A stretch of 64,000 nucleotides of DNA. Origin: Macrolepiota albuminosa (taxonomy: Eukaryota; Basidiomycota; Agaricomycetes; Agaricales; Agaricaceae). The notes below the pieces were generated by a model. The model had not been told where the DNA came from. It saw only the letters and a program-made list of their open reading frames with translations, and made no database searches. The translations under genes were made by a program, and so were the position numbers. The stretch lies in contig JAMWFC010000054.1 of assembly GCA_027475525.1 (NCBI GenBank), positions 1,728,468 to 1,792,467 of the forward strand, in the 5' to 3' direction. Below, one piece after another: positions 45,020 through 55,120 of this stretch (position 1 is its first letter; each line of letters starts with the position of its first letter).

Positions 45020-46179
45020 GTTGCGCTCATCACGCCGCTTCTCAGTTGCGCGGTAGCGCCTCAAACGACCATCTGTATCATTCAACACCACTTTCTCCGC
45101 CTTCAGAGGCGTACCATTCACAACGACCATGTCGTTCACGAAATCCAGCGACACCTTGTTCTTACGCATGAACGGCGTACCGATAATCATGTCATAGCGA
45201 TCAAAATTCGCTATATCCACGTATTCCTTCGTCGACGTTCCTGACGTCTTTATTCTCACCTCCGCGCCAAACTGCACCATAGCGCGACTCCCCACAGTCC
45301 CCAGCTGGAGCATCAAGGGCTCCTCCAGTTCATGAACGCGAATCGCGTTGACGTGAGCAAACTGGGGCGTAATGCCCGTAGTGGTACTCCCGGAGTCCCA
45401 CAACGTCCATGCCGGATGTCCATTGACATCAACATACGTGACCAGGCACTCCTTCTCTTCGGGAGTATAGCGTGGCCTCTGCAACTTATTAGTTGCTTTC
45501 TGCAGAGTTACACGTCTCATTCGGACGCGCTGATCTCCACGGCACTCCGTCAGTGCAAACAGATGTTCTTCCTCGTCATCACGAGCGTAATAGTCGCTGT
45601 CGTAGACGTCCACTGCGACGTATTCGTCGCCATCAATCTGGACGCTCTCAGCGTCATCCACTTCCGACCCGTCAGCCTCTACTTGCGGCTCCTCCTCGAT
45701 TTCATCGACGATTTCATCGTCCTCGTCGTCACTGACGACATCGCTCGGTGCCGCAGCCGTATGGGCCGCTCGGATGTGTGCCTTAGGAGGGGCGGGACAC
45801 TCCTTAGCAAAGTGCCCGCTCCTGCCACAATTGTAGCACGCTGAGGGGTCCCCGGCAGGCCTTCTCTGGCCCACTCCTGGAGCTCCAGCGGTTTTACCCG
45901 CCATACGCGCCGCAGGTGCCACCACTCCTCTTGGTGCTACTTGATTCTGACCCGACAAGGGTCGACTGTCCTTCGCTGGCAATTGTCCAGCAGGTTTCGA
46001 TCGAGGCCGTTGGCCTCCAGGAATTGTCTTGCGAACCACAAATCGCGGTTCGCTGGCAATTGTCCAGCAGGTTTCGATCGAGGCCGTTGGCCTCCAGGAA
46101 TTGTCTTGCGAACCACAAATCGCGGATTGCGATTGTTCTCCATCTCCGTTCGCTTAGCCAGGAAGGTTCCCACCTTCAC
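45017..46179 (-). CDS. E4 zinc knuckle and protease
   Basis: It reads VGTFLAKRTEMENNRNPRF, a basic Pro/Gly linker, the CCHC knuckle CYNCGRSGHFAKEC (about 45840), an acidic stretch, and a retropepsin with AWTLWDSGSTTTGI and MIIGTPFMRKNK. The frame ends at TGA 45019-45017. A 77-bp duplication (45972-46125) interrupts the linker. Relative to the preceding gag core it is in the -1 frame, although E2a has the two parts in one frame. The active-site Asp is intact. Confidence 0.85.
45972..46125. repeat. 77-bp exact direct duplication in E4 gag linker
   Basis: 45972-46048 repeats as 46049-46125, doubling the basic segment before the zinc knuckle. Confidence 0.9.
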
Positions 46180-48670
46180 TGCCTGACGGTCACTGGTCCT
46201 CGGCGTGAACTACGCTGCTCATAATGGTTTGCAGTCCGTGTCGACTGCTCATAACGGATGGCATACGCCAAAAATTCAGTCACAGTATTGACCTCCGGAG
46301 ACAAGTTATCGTCGCGTATCAACGCTCTCCTCATGTCTGCGGGTATTCCGTCCAGGAATGTCTCGCGGATAGTGTATTTGTCTGGATAGACGGCCATATT
46401 CTGTGCATGACCCACCAGGTCATCATAAAAGGTCTGGACGCCAGTCTTAGCGTCATACACTGCCTTTCTAAAGGCATCGCGAGCTTCCTGCATCGTAGCA
46501 GCGTTAACGAACCGATTATACAGTCCTATCAGGACCTCTTTAAATGTCCAGTGCGATTTGTCGCGATTAATGTGGAGAACATGGCGACGGAACCAATTCC
46601 GAGCCTCTCCTTCCATAAATTCGTGTAGCACGAATATCCTTTCCTGGTCCATGTCGTCTCCACCATAGCAGCAGGCTGCGAGGTGGTAGCACACGTCCAT
46701 GGCCCAGTCCTCCAGTTGCGAGAACCTATGTCCTCCAGCGTACGCACGTATGTGCTTACCATCGGATTTACGGGGGCTTACCCCAGCAGGGAACTTAAAT
46801 CTGACTCCAAGGGAGTCATCCACCAGACGAGTGAGGCGGTCATGCATATGATCCATATGGATCCTGACCGCTTCATTCATTCCCGGCGTAGTTTCACGCA
46901 AATCATGAGGTGCGGGCATCGAAAATGCCCGAGGACTGCGGAACAAGTGCTCATTGACCACTCTTTCCGGCCGTGCGGTGGGCTGTTGCCTCACTTGTTG
47001 CTCTGCTGGTAATCCACCAGACTGCCTGCCTCTGTCACGACGATTATTATCGTCCTGATCGTCATTCCTACGATCTCGATCTCCACCGTCGTGATTGCGA
47101 CGATTTGGCTCCCTCCGTTCGTAGTGACCACTACTGTCGTCACTACCACCCGGATCTCTGTCCGGTTCAGCAGTCCGAGCCGCGAATTGTCGCCGCATGT
47201 CATCGACAGGCGTTACGCCCTCACGCCCCTCAAAGACTACCCCCTGGTCGTCAATGAACGACTCACCATGATCGCGCAAGTCCTGGTTGCGTATCCTTTG
47301 GTAATTGACGCGTTCATTCCAGTTGTCCACTAGGTGGACGCGTCGCACTACGCGTCGTGGTCACGTTTGCTCCTCAAGAATGTGGACTTCGTCCACCTCT
47401 TCCTTGATTGTAACTTGCTTACGAGGTGGCGTCGTGGTCACGTTTGCTCCTCAAGAATGTGGACTTCGTCCACCTCTTCCTTGATTGTAACTTGCTTACG
47501 AGGTGTTTTAACCTCCTGCACTGCAAGTGCTGCCTCTGGCTCTGCCGGAGTCGTCGTTACAGTCTCCACCTCAGACAATGCCTGCTGAGGCACTCCGCTA
47601 ACAATGCGTTGACGGTTTGCGGCGTTCTGGCGCCGAATGTAGTCTTGCTGAGACTCATCAGCCTGACGAGGCGCATTGAGCAATTCCATCGCGTCCGCGA
47701 TTAGTGGCGCTCGTCTGCGCACACTCATCTCACATTCTACGGAGTCGGCTGGAGTAGCCGTTGAGACTGCTGACCCTCGCGCCGCTTTGCGCTTAAGGTA
47801 TTCCACTACTTCGAGTTCGAAGATGCGCACAAACAATTCGATATATTCACTCGAATCTGCACGGGGTACATCGTGGCTCCTAGCCGCCAGCAACTGTAAG
47901 TGCTTTACTACATAAAGCTGAAGACGCTTTCGCGTCGATTCCTTCACGACCGCCGGATATCGGTCCAATACTAGCTGCAACTGGATAGATAAGGTCGAAT
48001 GCGACCTTTTGCTTTCCTCATCATCTGAGGACTCCAACTCGGACTCTAAGTCCATAACTCTCCTGAGGCCGTCATGCCTCACTTGCGGCTGTTTGCCGGC
48101 CCGTCTGTGCAACTCTGGAGTTCCAGGCGCTGGTGACGCCTTTTCCAGCCCTACGACATTGTTGTCCTCCCGACTGACCATTATTGCTGGTCCTTGCTTC
48201 TGTCCTTGTGTCGTCAACAACGACGGTCCCGGTTCAGTGGCAGCATTGGCCACATATTCCAAATGCCGTTCCATAGGTGCAGTCCGGAATGGGGTGCTAT
48301 GCGCAAACGCGCTGCCTTGTACCATTTCCGAGTACTGGGTAACGTCCGGTTGACCCTCCGAGGGAGCTGAAGAGCTCTCGGGCAATACCGGATACATCAG
48401 TGAGGGCATTTGGCTCGCTGGCAGCGACACTCCTGAGACCGCGGATCTATCTCCTGGTTTTCCACCAGGTCGTACAATGGACATCATCCGTGATACGGAT
48501 AGCCCACCAGGCATTCCATAGCTCGCGCTGACATCGCGAGGGGTCTTTTCGTCCCGCTTTGGCGGGGGTTGGTATGCTGACGCAGATTGCGTCTTCACAG
48601 CCTGAAGCACAGGTAAGTCACCTGCGTCTGCAGCTGAGAACGGAGGATCCGGATCAAGAGAGCCAGTCAT
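46176..48670 (-). CDS. E4 Gag
   Basis: The ATG at 48670 starts MTGSLDPDPPFSAAD, 111 bp after the 5' LTR. The first block (48670-47438) is hydrophilic, with DLESELESSDDEESKRSHS and a helical LQLYVVKHLQLLAA segment. After the 77-bp duplication (47352-47505) the second block (47348-46176) has YQRIRNQDLRDHGESFIDDQ, an Arg/Asp-rich stretch, and the capsid-like core with FSQLEDWAMDVCYHLAA and VGHAQNMAVYPDKYTI. It ends in TGA at 46176, where a one-base shift leads to the zinc knuckle frame. Gag forms the particle and binds element RNA. E3 and E2a have clear homologues. Confidence 0.88.
47352..47505. repeat. 77-bp exact direct duplication in E4 gag
   Basis: 47352-47428 repeats as 47429-47505 and splits Gag between TIKEEVDEVHILEE and the following block. 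Confidence 0.92.
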
Positions 48671-48769
48671 GGAAGCACGTTTTCAGCGTGATGCCAACAG
48701 AGAATCGAGAGGTTTTGATGAGAGTTGCCTAGTCGGTAACAAGCCTAGAGTCTAAAGCCGATAGCAGAA

Positions 48770-48781
48770 GATTTAAAAAAA
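48770..48781 (-). promoter_or_regulatory. Post-LTR T7-AAATC tract (E4), possible primer site
   Basis: Directly after the 5' LTR the minus strand reads TTTTTTTAAATC. Family A elements have TTTTTTTGAATCC there. It lacks the TGG start typical of tRNA 3'-end primer sites. Confidence 0.4.
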
Positions 48782-48957
48782 TGTAACCGGAGTTACGGGT
48801 TAGAACTATCCTGTGTGTATCACACAAGTGCTAAATCAGACCGCAGTATCGGATTGACTAGTACTTAGAGTGAAAACAAGATGTTATCTTACGTAATACT
48901 CTACTAAATGATTATAGCGTCGTTGACGCTGATAGTAATACGGATGACTCCGTTACA
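48782..48957 (-). repeat. 5' LTR of E4
   Basis: 176 bp, TGTAACGGAG to CCGGTTACA on the minus strand. It contains GTCAATCCGA and GGTCTGATT, echoing the GTCAATAGACC and GGTCTGATT core of family A LTRs. Confidence 0.95.
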
Positions 48958-48962
48958 TGAAC
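48958..48962 (+). other. Target site duplication of E4, right copy (TGAAC)
   Basis: Identical to 37219-37223. Confidence 0.95.
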
Positions 48963-50821
48963 TCAACAAAGTGGCAGACTGCTTGTCACACTACTTTGAG
49001 AGTGATGTAGTCGGGGAGGCTCACGAGCCTCATGAGTATGTGCAGGCAGACTGCTGCATAGACCCTGATGGAGAGGATTTACCTCTCCACCGATACCAGG
49101 AGCTCAGGGAGCATGTCCTGGAAGTACGTGCTATGCGTGACGATGAACGGAGGTGAAGCACTCACCTCAGGGAGCAGCGTGAAGAGCGCGATGTAGCCGC
49201 CCAGTTGCTCAAGGAGCATGAAGCCGTGGACCCAGCGTCCACTGGGGAGCACAAGCGCCCTGATATACCCGTTATGCTTGCGGAGATGCTCGAAGGCGAA
49301 TTGCCTTCATCCCAGCCCACTAGCCTGGTCAATGATGACTTCTGGAAGGAAGTGATGCAGGACTATGGCGACGATTCTCTCTTCGCCGAGATAATCCCCA
49401 ATCCTGACGACCATCCTCGGTTCAGGCATGAGCCTGGTGGACTGATCACGACGGAGAACCGTCAAGGGGTGGCAGTGGTCTGCCTCCCCTGTATGCAAAC
49501 CATTGTTACGCAGGTCTTGGACCAGGCCCATGCACTGGTGGGGCACTTTGGTGCTGCCCGGACGTTGGGCTACATCCGGAGATGGTATTGGTGGCCATGT
49601 ATGGCCCAAGAAGTGACTAAGTTCTGCGCTTCATGCGCAGCGTGTCAGAGGGCAAAGTTGCCCCCTGGATCCCCTCCCGGGAAGCTACACCAGCTACCAG
49701 TGCCGGTGAAACCTTGGGATTCCATTGCAATGGACTTTGTAGGTCCCTTTCCCAAGTCCAGAGGGTTCGATTACCTCTGGGTGGTAATATGCCGCATGAC
49801 AAGCATGGTGCACCTCATACCGGTGCAAACTACGCTGACGGCCAAGGAGCTGTCATGGATCTACCTGAGGGAGATCGTTAGGCTGCATGGGCTGCCTAGC
49901 ACCATTGTGAGCGACCGTGACTCGAAGTTCACGTCTCAATGGTGGAGAGAACTCCACAAACTGCTAGGAGCACGACTCCTCATGTCGACGTCCTTCCATC
50001 CTCAAACGGATGGGCAGACAGAGCGGGCTAACCGCAGTATAGGCCAGATTTTGAGGGCAGTTGTTCGCCCTAACCAACGGGACTGGGTGGACTGGTGTCC
50101 ACTCACTGAGTTTGCAATTAACACGAGTATCTCAGATACCACAGGGTATGCGCCCTTTGAGCTCAATGGAGGGTACTTGCCCTCCATGCTGCATGAAGTT
50201 CGTGCTGATACGGTGGCCCACTGAGGAGTTGTCGAGTTTGCCAGGCAGGCCCTGGAGAACCTTGCGGCAGCGCATGATGCCATCATAGAGGTGCAAGTCT
50301 TCCAGGTGAAAAACGCCAATCACCGTAGGCGAGCAGACCCGCCAATAGCAGTAGGAGCATTGGTGTACCTATCAACGCATAATCTGAGGCTCCCAAAGGG
50401 ATGGGCGAGTAAACTCTGCCCAAAATGGGTAGGCCCATACCGTGTTCTAGACGCAGAACCAAGTACCTCCAACTACGTGTTGGAGCTGCCTCTGGCATTA
50501 CAGGAACGACACATCGTTCCTAAGTTTCATATGTCGCTGTTGTGACCTTACAGCGCGTCTGACGATGCGCTATTCCCTAACAGGGCAACCCCAGGCCCCT
50601 ATGATTTTGGGGCTCGAGACAATGACAAATGGTTCGTCGAGTGCATAATTGGGCACCAGTGGACTGAGCGTAACACGCTCGAGTTTGAAGTACGTTGGTC
50701 CCTGGGGGACACAACATGGGAGCCACACTCCCATTGCTCCAAGTTAGCAGCACTTGACCGTTATTTGGAGTTGAAGGGCATTAAGCGCCCACATCAATTA
50801 AGTAAGCATGCCGGCGCTTAA
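48958..50821 (+). pseudogene. E3 RNase H end, integrase and chromodomain (3' part of pol)
   Basis: It resumes the E3 frame with ELNKVADCLSHYFES, the end of RNase H. A TGA at about 49154 precedes the integrase. The zinc region has HALVGHFGAARTLGYI and CASCAACQ. The core has AMDFVGPFP, SDRDSKFTS and TDGQTERANR. After TGA at 50222 (CGA-type loss) the C-terminal part has SKLCPKWVGPYRVLD, and after TGA at 50543 a chromodomain (KWFVECIIGHQW, DTTWEP) ends at TAA 50819-50821. All three catalytic residues are kept, but stops prevent full translation. Confidence 0.9.
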
Positions 50822-50886
50822 TTTGATTGGCAGTGCCGATCGCGGCTTGGCTGAGTTGGTCAGCAGCTGTGGCTGAAACACGTCTT

Positions 50887-50914
50887 AAAAGGCGAAATTT
50901 CTTTTTCGCCTTTT
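50887..50914 (+). promoter_or_regulatory. 11-bp hairpin before E3 ORF3
   Basis: AAAAGGCGAAA (50887-50897) and TTTCGCCTTTT (50904-50914) are perfect inverted repeats with a 6-nt loop. A pyrimidine tract and the ORF3 ATG (50924) follow. Confidence 0.5.
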
Positions 50915-50951
50915 TCCCTCAACCATGGACAACATGCCCGTGGATCAGTCT

Positions 50952-50983
<32 letters not shown>

Positions 50984-51632
50984 CCTTGAGTTTGTGCCGT
51001 CGGTCTTACCGTCGGCTGAAGGGGGGGGCAGATGGCTCCCCCACTGACCCAAAATGCGCCCCAGTGGGGACAATCGCAACCAGCTGTGGGCTTCCCACAG
51101 CAGCAGCAACCACCAGCGGCGGGCTACCTGCCGCAGCAGCCGGTGATCAGTGGCTATCTGCCACTTCAATCCATGCAGGGCAACTTCATGCCCCAGAACG
51201 CACCTGTGGGCGGCTATTAGCCCCAACAACCAGTATCGGGTGCTTATGCGCCACATCACGCAGAGGGCCAACCTCAGCAACAGGCCTACGGGGGGCTAGT
51301 CAGCCCCCAAGCAGCGCCAGGATGGGGACAGTTTGCCCCCACTATGGTGAGAGGGGCTATGGGCGCACATCTTTTGCCCCCAGTTTACGGCCCCGGCACA
51401 CTACCCTGGCATGGGTGGTGTGCCCGTAATGATGCCATAACCCCCGGCATGGATGGGGGCTTGGGGTGCAATGCCCCAGTACAGCGACTCGCATGAGTCG
51501 CCAGCCAAGGGAGGCCGGTCAATTTCCCTGTCGACCACAGCACCAATTGACAATCTAGAGGGACGCAAAGCATCCCTTGTGCAGGCCACCGCAGCCATTG
51601 AGAGTACAAAAACTCTCAATACAGAACAAAGC

Positions 51633-51786
51633 ATCAGTTCATCGGCTGATGCGCCGACAGAGAGCTTGGCCAAGCTCTCCTTGCTACAGCAGCTGGAAAT
51701 GCCGCACCAATCAGTTCATCGGCTGATGCGCCGACAGAGAGCTTGGCCAAGCTCTCCTTGCTACAGCAGCTGGAAATGCCGCACCA
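51633..51786. repeat. 77-bp exact direct duplication in E3 ORF3
   Basis: 51633-51709 repeats as 51710-51786. Confidence 0.9.
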
Positions 51787-54385
51787 ATCCAAGCCCAGCT
51801 CGGAAGAAGAGTCGCGTCCTCGACGCGACAAAGGAAAAGCACGGGCTGTCAAGCCCACTCACAACCAGGACTTAGTCCTGGCTACCCTTCTCCAACGTCT
51901 GGGAGATAACGGGTACGATGTACCCGCAGAGTCATCATTCCTCCGCAATGCGGAGGCAGTCGTCCTCATCTGCCGGATGATGGACGACATGGATCATATG
52001 CACGCTCAGCGCAAAATGGATCTCCTTGCCCTATCGGCCGCTTGTAAGCAGCAGACTACACCCCTGAGTCGGGACACCAACTCCAGCAAAAGGGCGCATC
52101 GGCAAGGAGTGGAGGACGCGCCCTCCCGCTCGATTAAGTCGAGCATTGCTGCCCCCAGCCGGGAGGCCAGCCTAGGATAGGACATCCTCCCCTATGAAGA
52201 TGTTCCTGCTCCAGCCGCCCCCTGGCTTATCCAGCGCCTCGCAAGCGGCGTGTCTGAGGTCGCGTCTTCACGACCAGTATCCGTGGTTTCCACTACGTAC
52301 TCTGGGGAGCAGAGTTCCAGGGGCATGAGCACACGCCCCACTAAGGCCAAGGCCTCACAACCCCGAAAGGATCGTCGGGGTAAGCAACCGGAAGGGCACG
52401 CATACGTCAACGTGCACTTCCCCAAGGATGCCTCAAAAGGGGCCCCAGGGGCTAACATCCCCTTTTTACCCACAAAACTGGTAGAGGGCCCGCCAGCCCG
52501 ACTCCTGCAGTGTGTGTGGGCAATGGACCCATGGTCTGAGAAGTTGGAGCCGGAGAGGCTGCCATCTCTGTAAGGGCAACCTCCGGAGGTTGCGGCACTA
52601 TCACACAACTGGCAGAGGGAAATCCAAAGTATATTAGAGCCAGTAACGACAGTACAATCAATAACTAATCACCTGGCAGAGGGAAATCCAAAGAGAACAA
52701 GTCTAAGGATTCCTCTGCCAGTGCGGCACATCAGTACGGGGGCGGAAGGGCATGGGAACAACTGTACAGTATCCAACGGCTAGCTCCGGGAGGCCGGGAG
52801 AACCCCGGGGCGTGGAAAATGCTCCGGAGTTCTCTGGAAACTCCGGAAAAGGAAATTGTGACCAGACAAGAGCGAGGAGTCCCCTGACAATCCCCATCCT
52901 CCGATGACGATTGGTATGAGGAGCCTGAAGAGGCTCGTATAGAATCCCCTGTGCTGCACAAGACAGCGGCACAACATATGGCGTGCAAATGGCGCAACAG
53001 CAATCGATGGGCCAAGATGGAACGTCGGGCACAGGATAGCGCCAAGCGAGGAGCTGCCCTCCTCGAGGACCAAACCGGGCGCATCCCTGATGCACTCGGT
53101 GTTGTGATCTATTGTGATCACACTATTGAGCACCAGAATTCATTCTTTGGCACGGGGTTAGCTCCCCAATTCTATTGGTCGCCAGTGACCAATACCATCT
53201 TCGTCGGGCAAGAAGCCCGTGCAGCCAGGTCTTTCGAGACCAATAAAGAGGGCAACGCCGCAGCGACGCCCCACAACAGTAAGGTGTACCAAGTAGCACC
53301 TCGTGGGTTTCCCTGCAGTCCTCAAGAAGTCCACAGACTTTATGCACTGGTTAACAGCCAGTTTACGCCGCTTTGTCAGCATCAGTTGGGCTACTTATTG
53401 CTCAATGAATTCAAACGGGTGGCACTCAACTGCCGCCCTACGGCCCGAGACAGAGCTATGTCTCATTTACTCGACGAGGTCGAGTATAGGACTATCGTGG
53501 TACCCTTCGCGAGTCCAGAGGAGCGGGAGAACGTCCTGCGAATGATTGTGCCATCGCGGCTCTATCGCCACAAAGAGGGAGGGAAAATTGCCTTCATCGG
53601 CCTTACCCCCCCTGATCCAAAGCAACCATTTGCTTTGGACTACCTGGGCTCATACGCCCTCCTCTATGGACGTCCTGGGATGTCCAACGTATGGACCGGT
53701 CTGGCCATGGACCGAGCCATGCGCATTCATTGGCGCAGCCTCTTTGGGTTTGCGCTTGTATGCACCCTCAGCGCCAGCCGCCCCTCCAAGGCCACGGTAC
53801 ACAAGTATCTGGCCTACGTCTTCGCAAGGCCAGGCCTCTACAAAGAGGCCGTGGCTGAGTACGAGGCAGCTACGGGGCAAGCCTTTGTGCCCCTCCACGC
53901 CAATGACCCTACCTTCGAGGCTCGGGCTGTGGACATCCCAGAAGCGTCAGCTTCCATGTTCACCACTTCGGACGCATTACGCGTCCTTCTTCATAATCAA
54001 ATTCTGGTCAGCTGGGCTGACCACGCGTATACTTATGGGGTCACCTACTTGGCCCATTTATTCTTCAGCGACAGCCAGCTCTACAACGAGGCGGCCGCTA
54101 TCGACAACGAGAGGCTACAACGCCTCGACCATTACGGTACACCCCAGTCCATCACTCAGTGGGATGGGTGGCACGAGGCCACCATTGGTGATCGCCAATG
54201 CCTGATGCTCCAGCAACAGGACAGTTGTCGTGCTTACGACGACGTGCTCACCAAGGGGATGTACCTCCTCATCGAGCAAGACATTCATGCCCGCGACATC
54301 TGGACGCGCCAGTACCCGTCCGACACCAGGGATCTGCCTGATCCCCAACCACCTGTCCCAGGGTCGACCATCGACCCCAATCTCA

Positions 54386-54539
54386 CACTGTCCCCCCTCC
54401 GGGACTATGACGATTCCCTGCCAGTAGCAGGGCCTTCGGGCACTTCCTACGCGCCCGCACCCCACTGTCCCCCCTCCGGGACTATGACGATTCCCTGCCA
54501 GTAGCAGGGCCTTCGGGCACTTCCTACGCGCCCGCACCC
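54386..54539. repeat. 77-bp exact direct duplication near E3 ORF3 end
   Basis: 54386-54462 repeats as 54463-54539. It creates the premature end at 54504. Confidence 0.9.
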
Positions 54540-54660
54540 AAGGATGAACTCCTCGACTACGACATGGACGACGCGACTGCCGATCCATTCCAGGAGCCTG
54601 GGGACTCTCCCATTGCCCCCGTCCCTGACTTACCAACGGCATGACCGTCGTATTATCTCA

Positions 54661-54689
54661 AGACCGTAGCTCGGTCTGATTGGGGGGTG
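54661..54689 (+). promoter_or_regulatory. E3 hairpin and polypurine tract
   Basis: AGACCG-TAGCT-CGGTCT (54661-54677) precedes GATT and GGGGGG (54682-54687), then the 3' LTR at 54690. It matches the E4 layout. Confidence 0.7.
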
Positions 54690-55005
54690 TGTAGCGTAGT
54701 CCGCTATGTGGCGTTGGCCACATAGCTTTACTTACTGTAGTAGATATTATATTATATTTATTATAATATAATATTAATATATTAATTACTTTACCCTATA
54801 TATATGTACATATGTGCTGCTTATTAAGCAGCTTATTTTTGTTGTATACTACATTGTCAATAGACCGGTCTGGTCTGATTCAGTGTTGTGTGCACACTAA
54901 GCTCTATAAACTTTGTAACTTCGTTACACATTGTCAATAGACCGGTCTGGTCTGATTCAGTGTTGTGTGCACACTAAGCTCTATAAACTTTGTAACTTCG
55001 TTACA
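54690..55005 (+). repeat. 3' LTR of E3 (family A)
   Basis: It begins TGTAGCGTAG and ends CGTTACA. The 316-bp length includes a 77-bp duplication (54851-54927 and 54928-55004). Without it the LTR is about 239 bp, like its relatives. CTTGG follows. No matching duplication is visible at the truncated left end. Confidence 0.9.
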
Positions 55006-55120
55006 CTTGGTTTTCTTTGTCACACTGGATAAATAAATGTTTCAGGTATTATTGTATCTGTGCTGTATACTTGGACATAAAAACCACATATATGCATATC
55101 TTGAATTGAGAAGGCAGAGC

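Larger units (their letters stand above)
37224..48957 (-). mobile_element. Complete Ty3/gypsy chromovirus E4 (family B)
   Basis: Two 176-bp LTRs (37224-37399 and 48782-48957) appear identical and are flanked by the exact 5-bp duplication TGAAC. On the minus strand the interior holds gag, CCHC knuckle, protease, UGA, RT, RNase H, integrase, chromodomain, ORF3, a hairpin and a polypurine tract. Apart from 77-bp duplications and one frame change near 46180 the frames are open, so this is a young insertion and may be active. Confidence 0.95.
50924..54644 (+). pseudogene. E3 ORF3, degenerate homologue of E4 ORF3
   Basis: ATG at 50924 begins MDNMPVDQSEQQQ with a polyGln tract. A Gly/Pro/Gln-rich N-terminus follows in shifted frames. 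A segment near 51880-52050 (LLQRLGDNGYDVPAESSFL) resembles LLGRLEAAGQPVPATASFL of E4. The conserved domain is open from 52951 to 54504: GRIPDALGV, APRGFP, YGRPGMSNVW, IHWRSLFGFAL, ARPGLYKEA, LRVLLHNQI, DHAYTYGV and QWDGWHEA. Frame changes near 51030 and 52900, several stops and two 77-bp duplications (51633, 54386) break it. The domain's motif-level conservation over strong divergence suggests past selection. Confidence 0.8.
31226..55005 (+). mobile_element. Ty3/gypsy chromovirus E3, host of nested E4
   Basis: Parts in order are: truncated 5' LTR, gag, zinc knuckle, protease, UGA, RT, RNase H (interrupted at 37223 by E4 and resumed at 48958), integrase, chromodomain, ORF3, hairpin plus polypurine tract, and 3' LTR (54690-55005). 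Without E4 and the 77-bp duplications it would be about 11.5 kb. Several CGA to TGA changes inactivate it. It lies 116 bp from the stop codon of the DUF6535 gene on its right. Confidence 0.9.

Noticed and set aside
46150..46200. Ty1-like +1 frameshift site (GTC-AGG-C resembles CTT-AGG-C)
   Set aside because: A +1 shift gives a frame without homology; the conserved zinc knuckle lies in the -1 frame.
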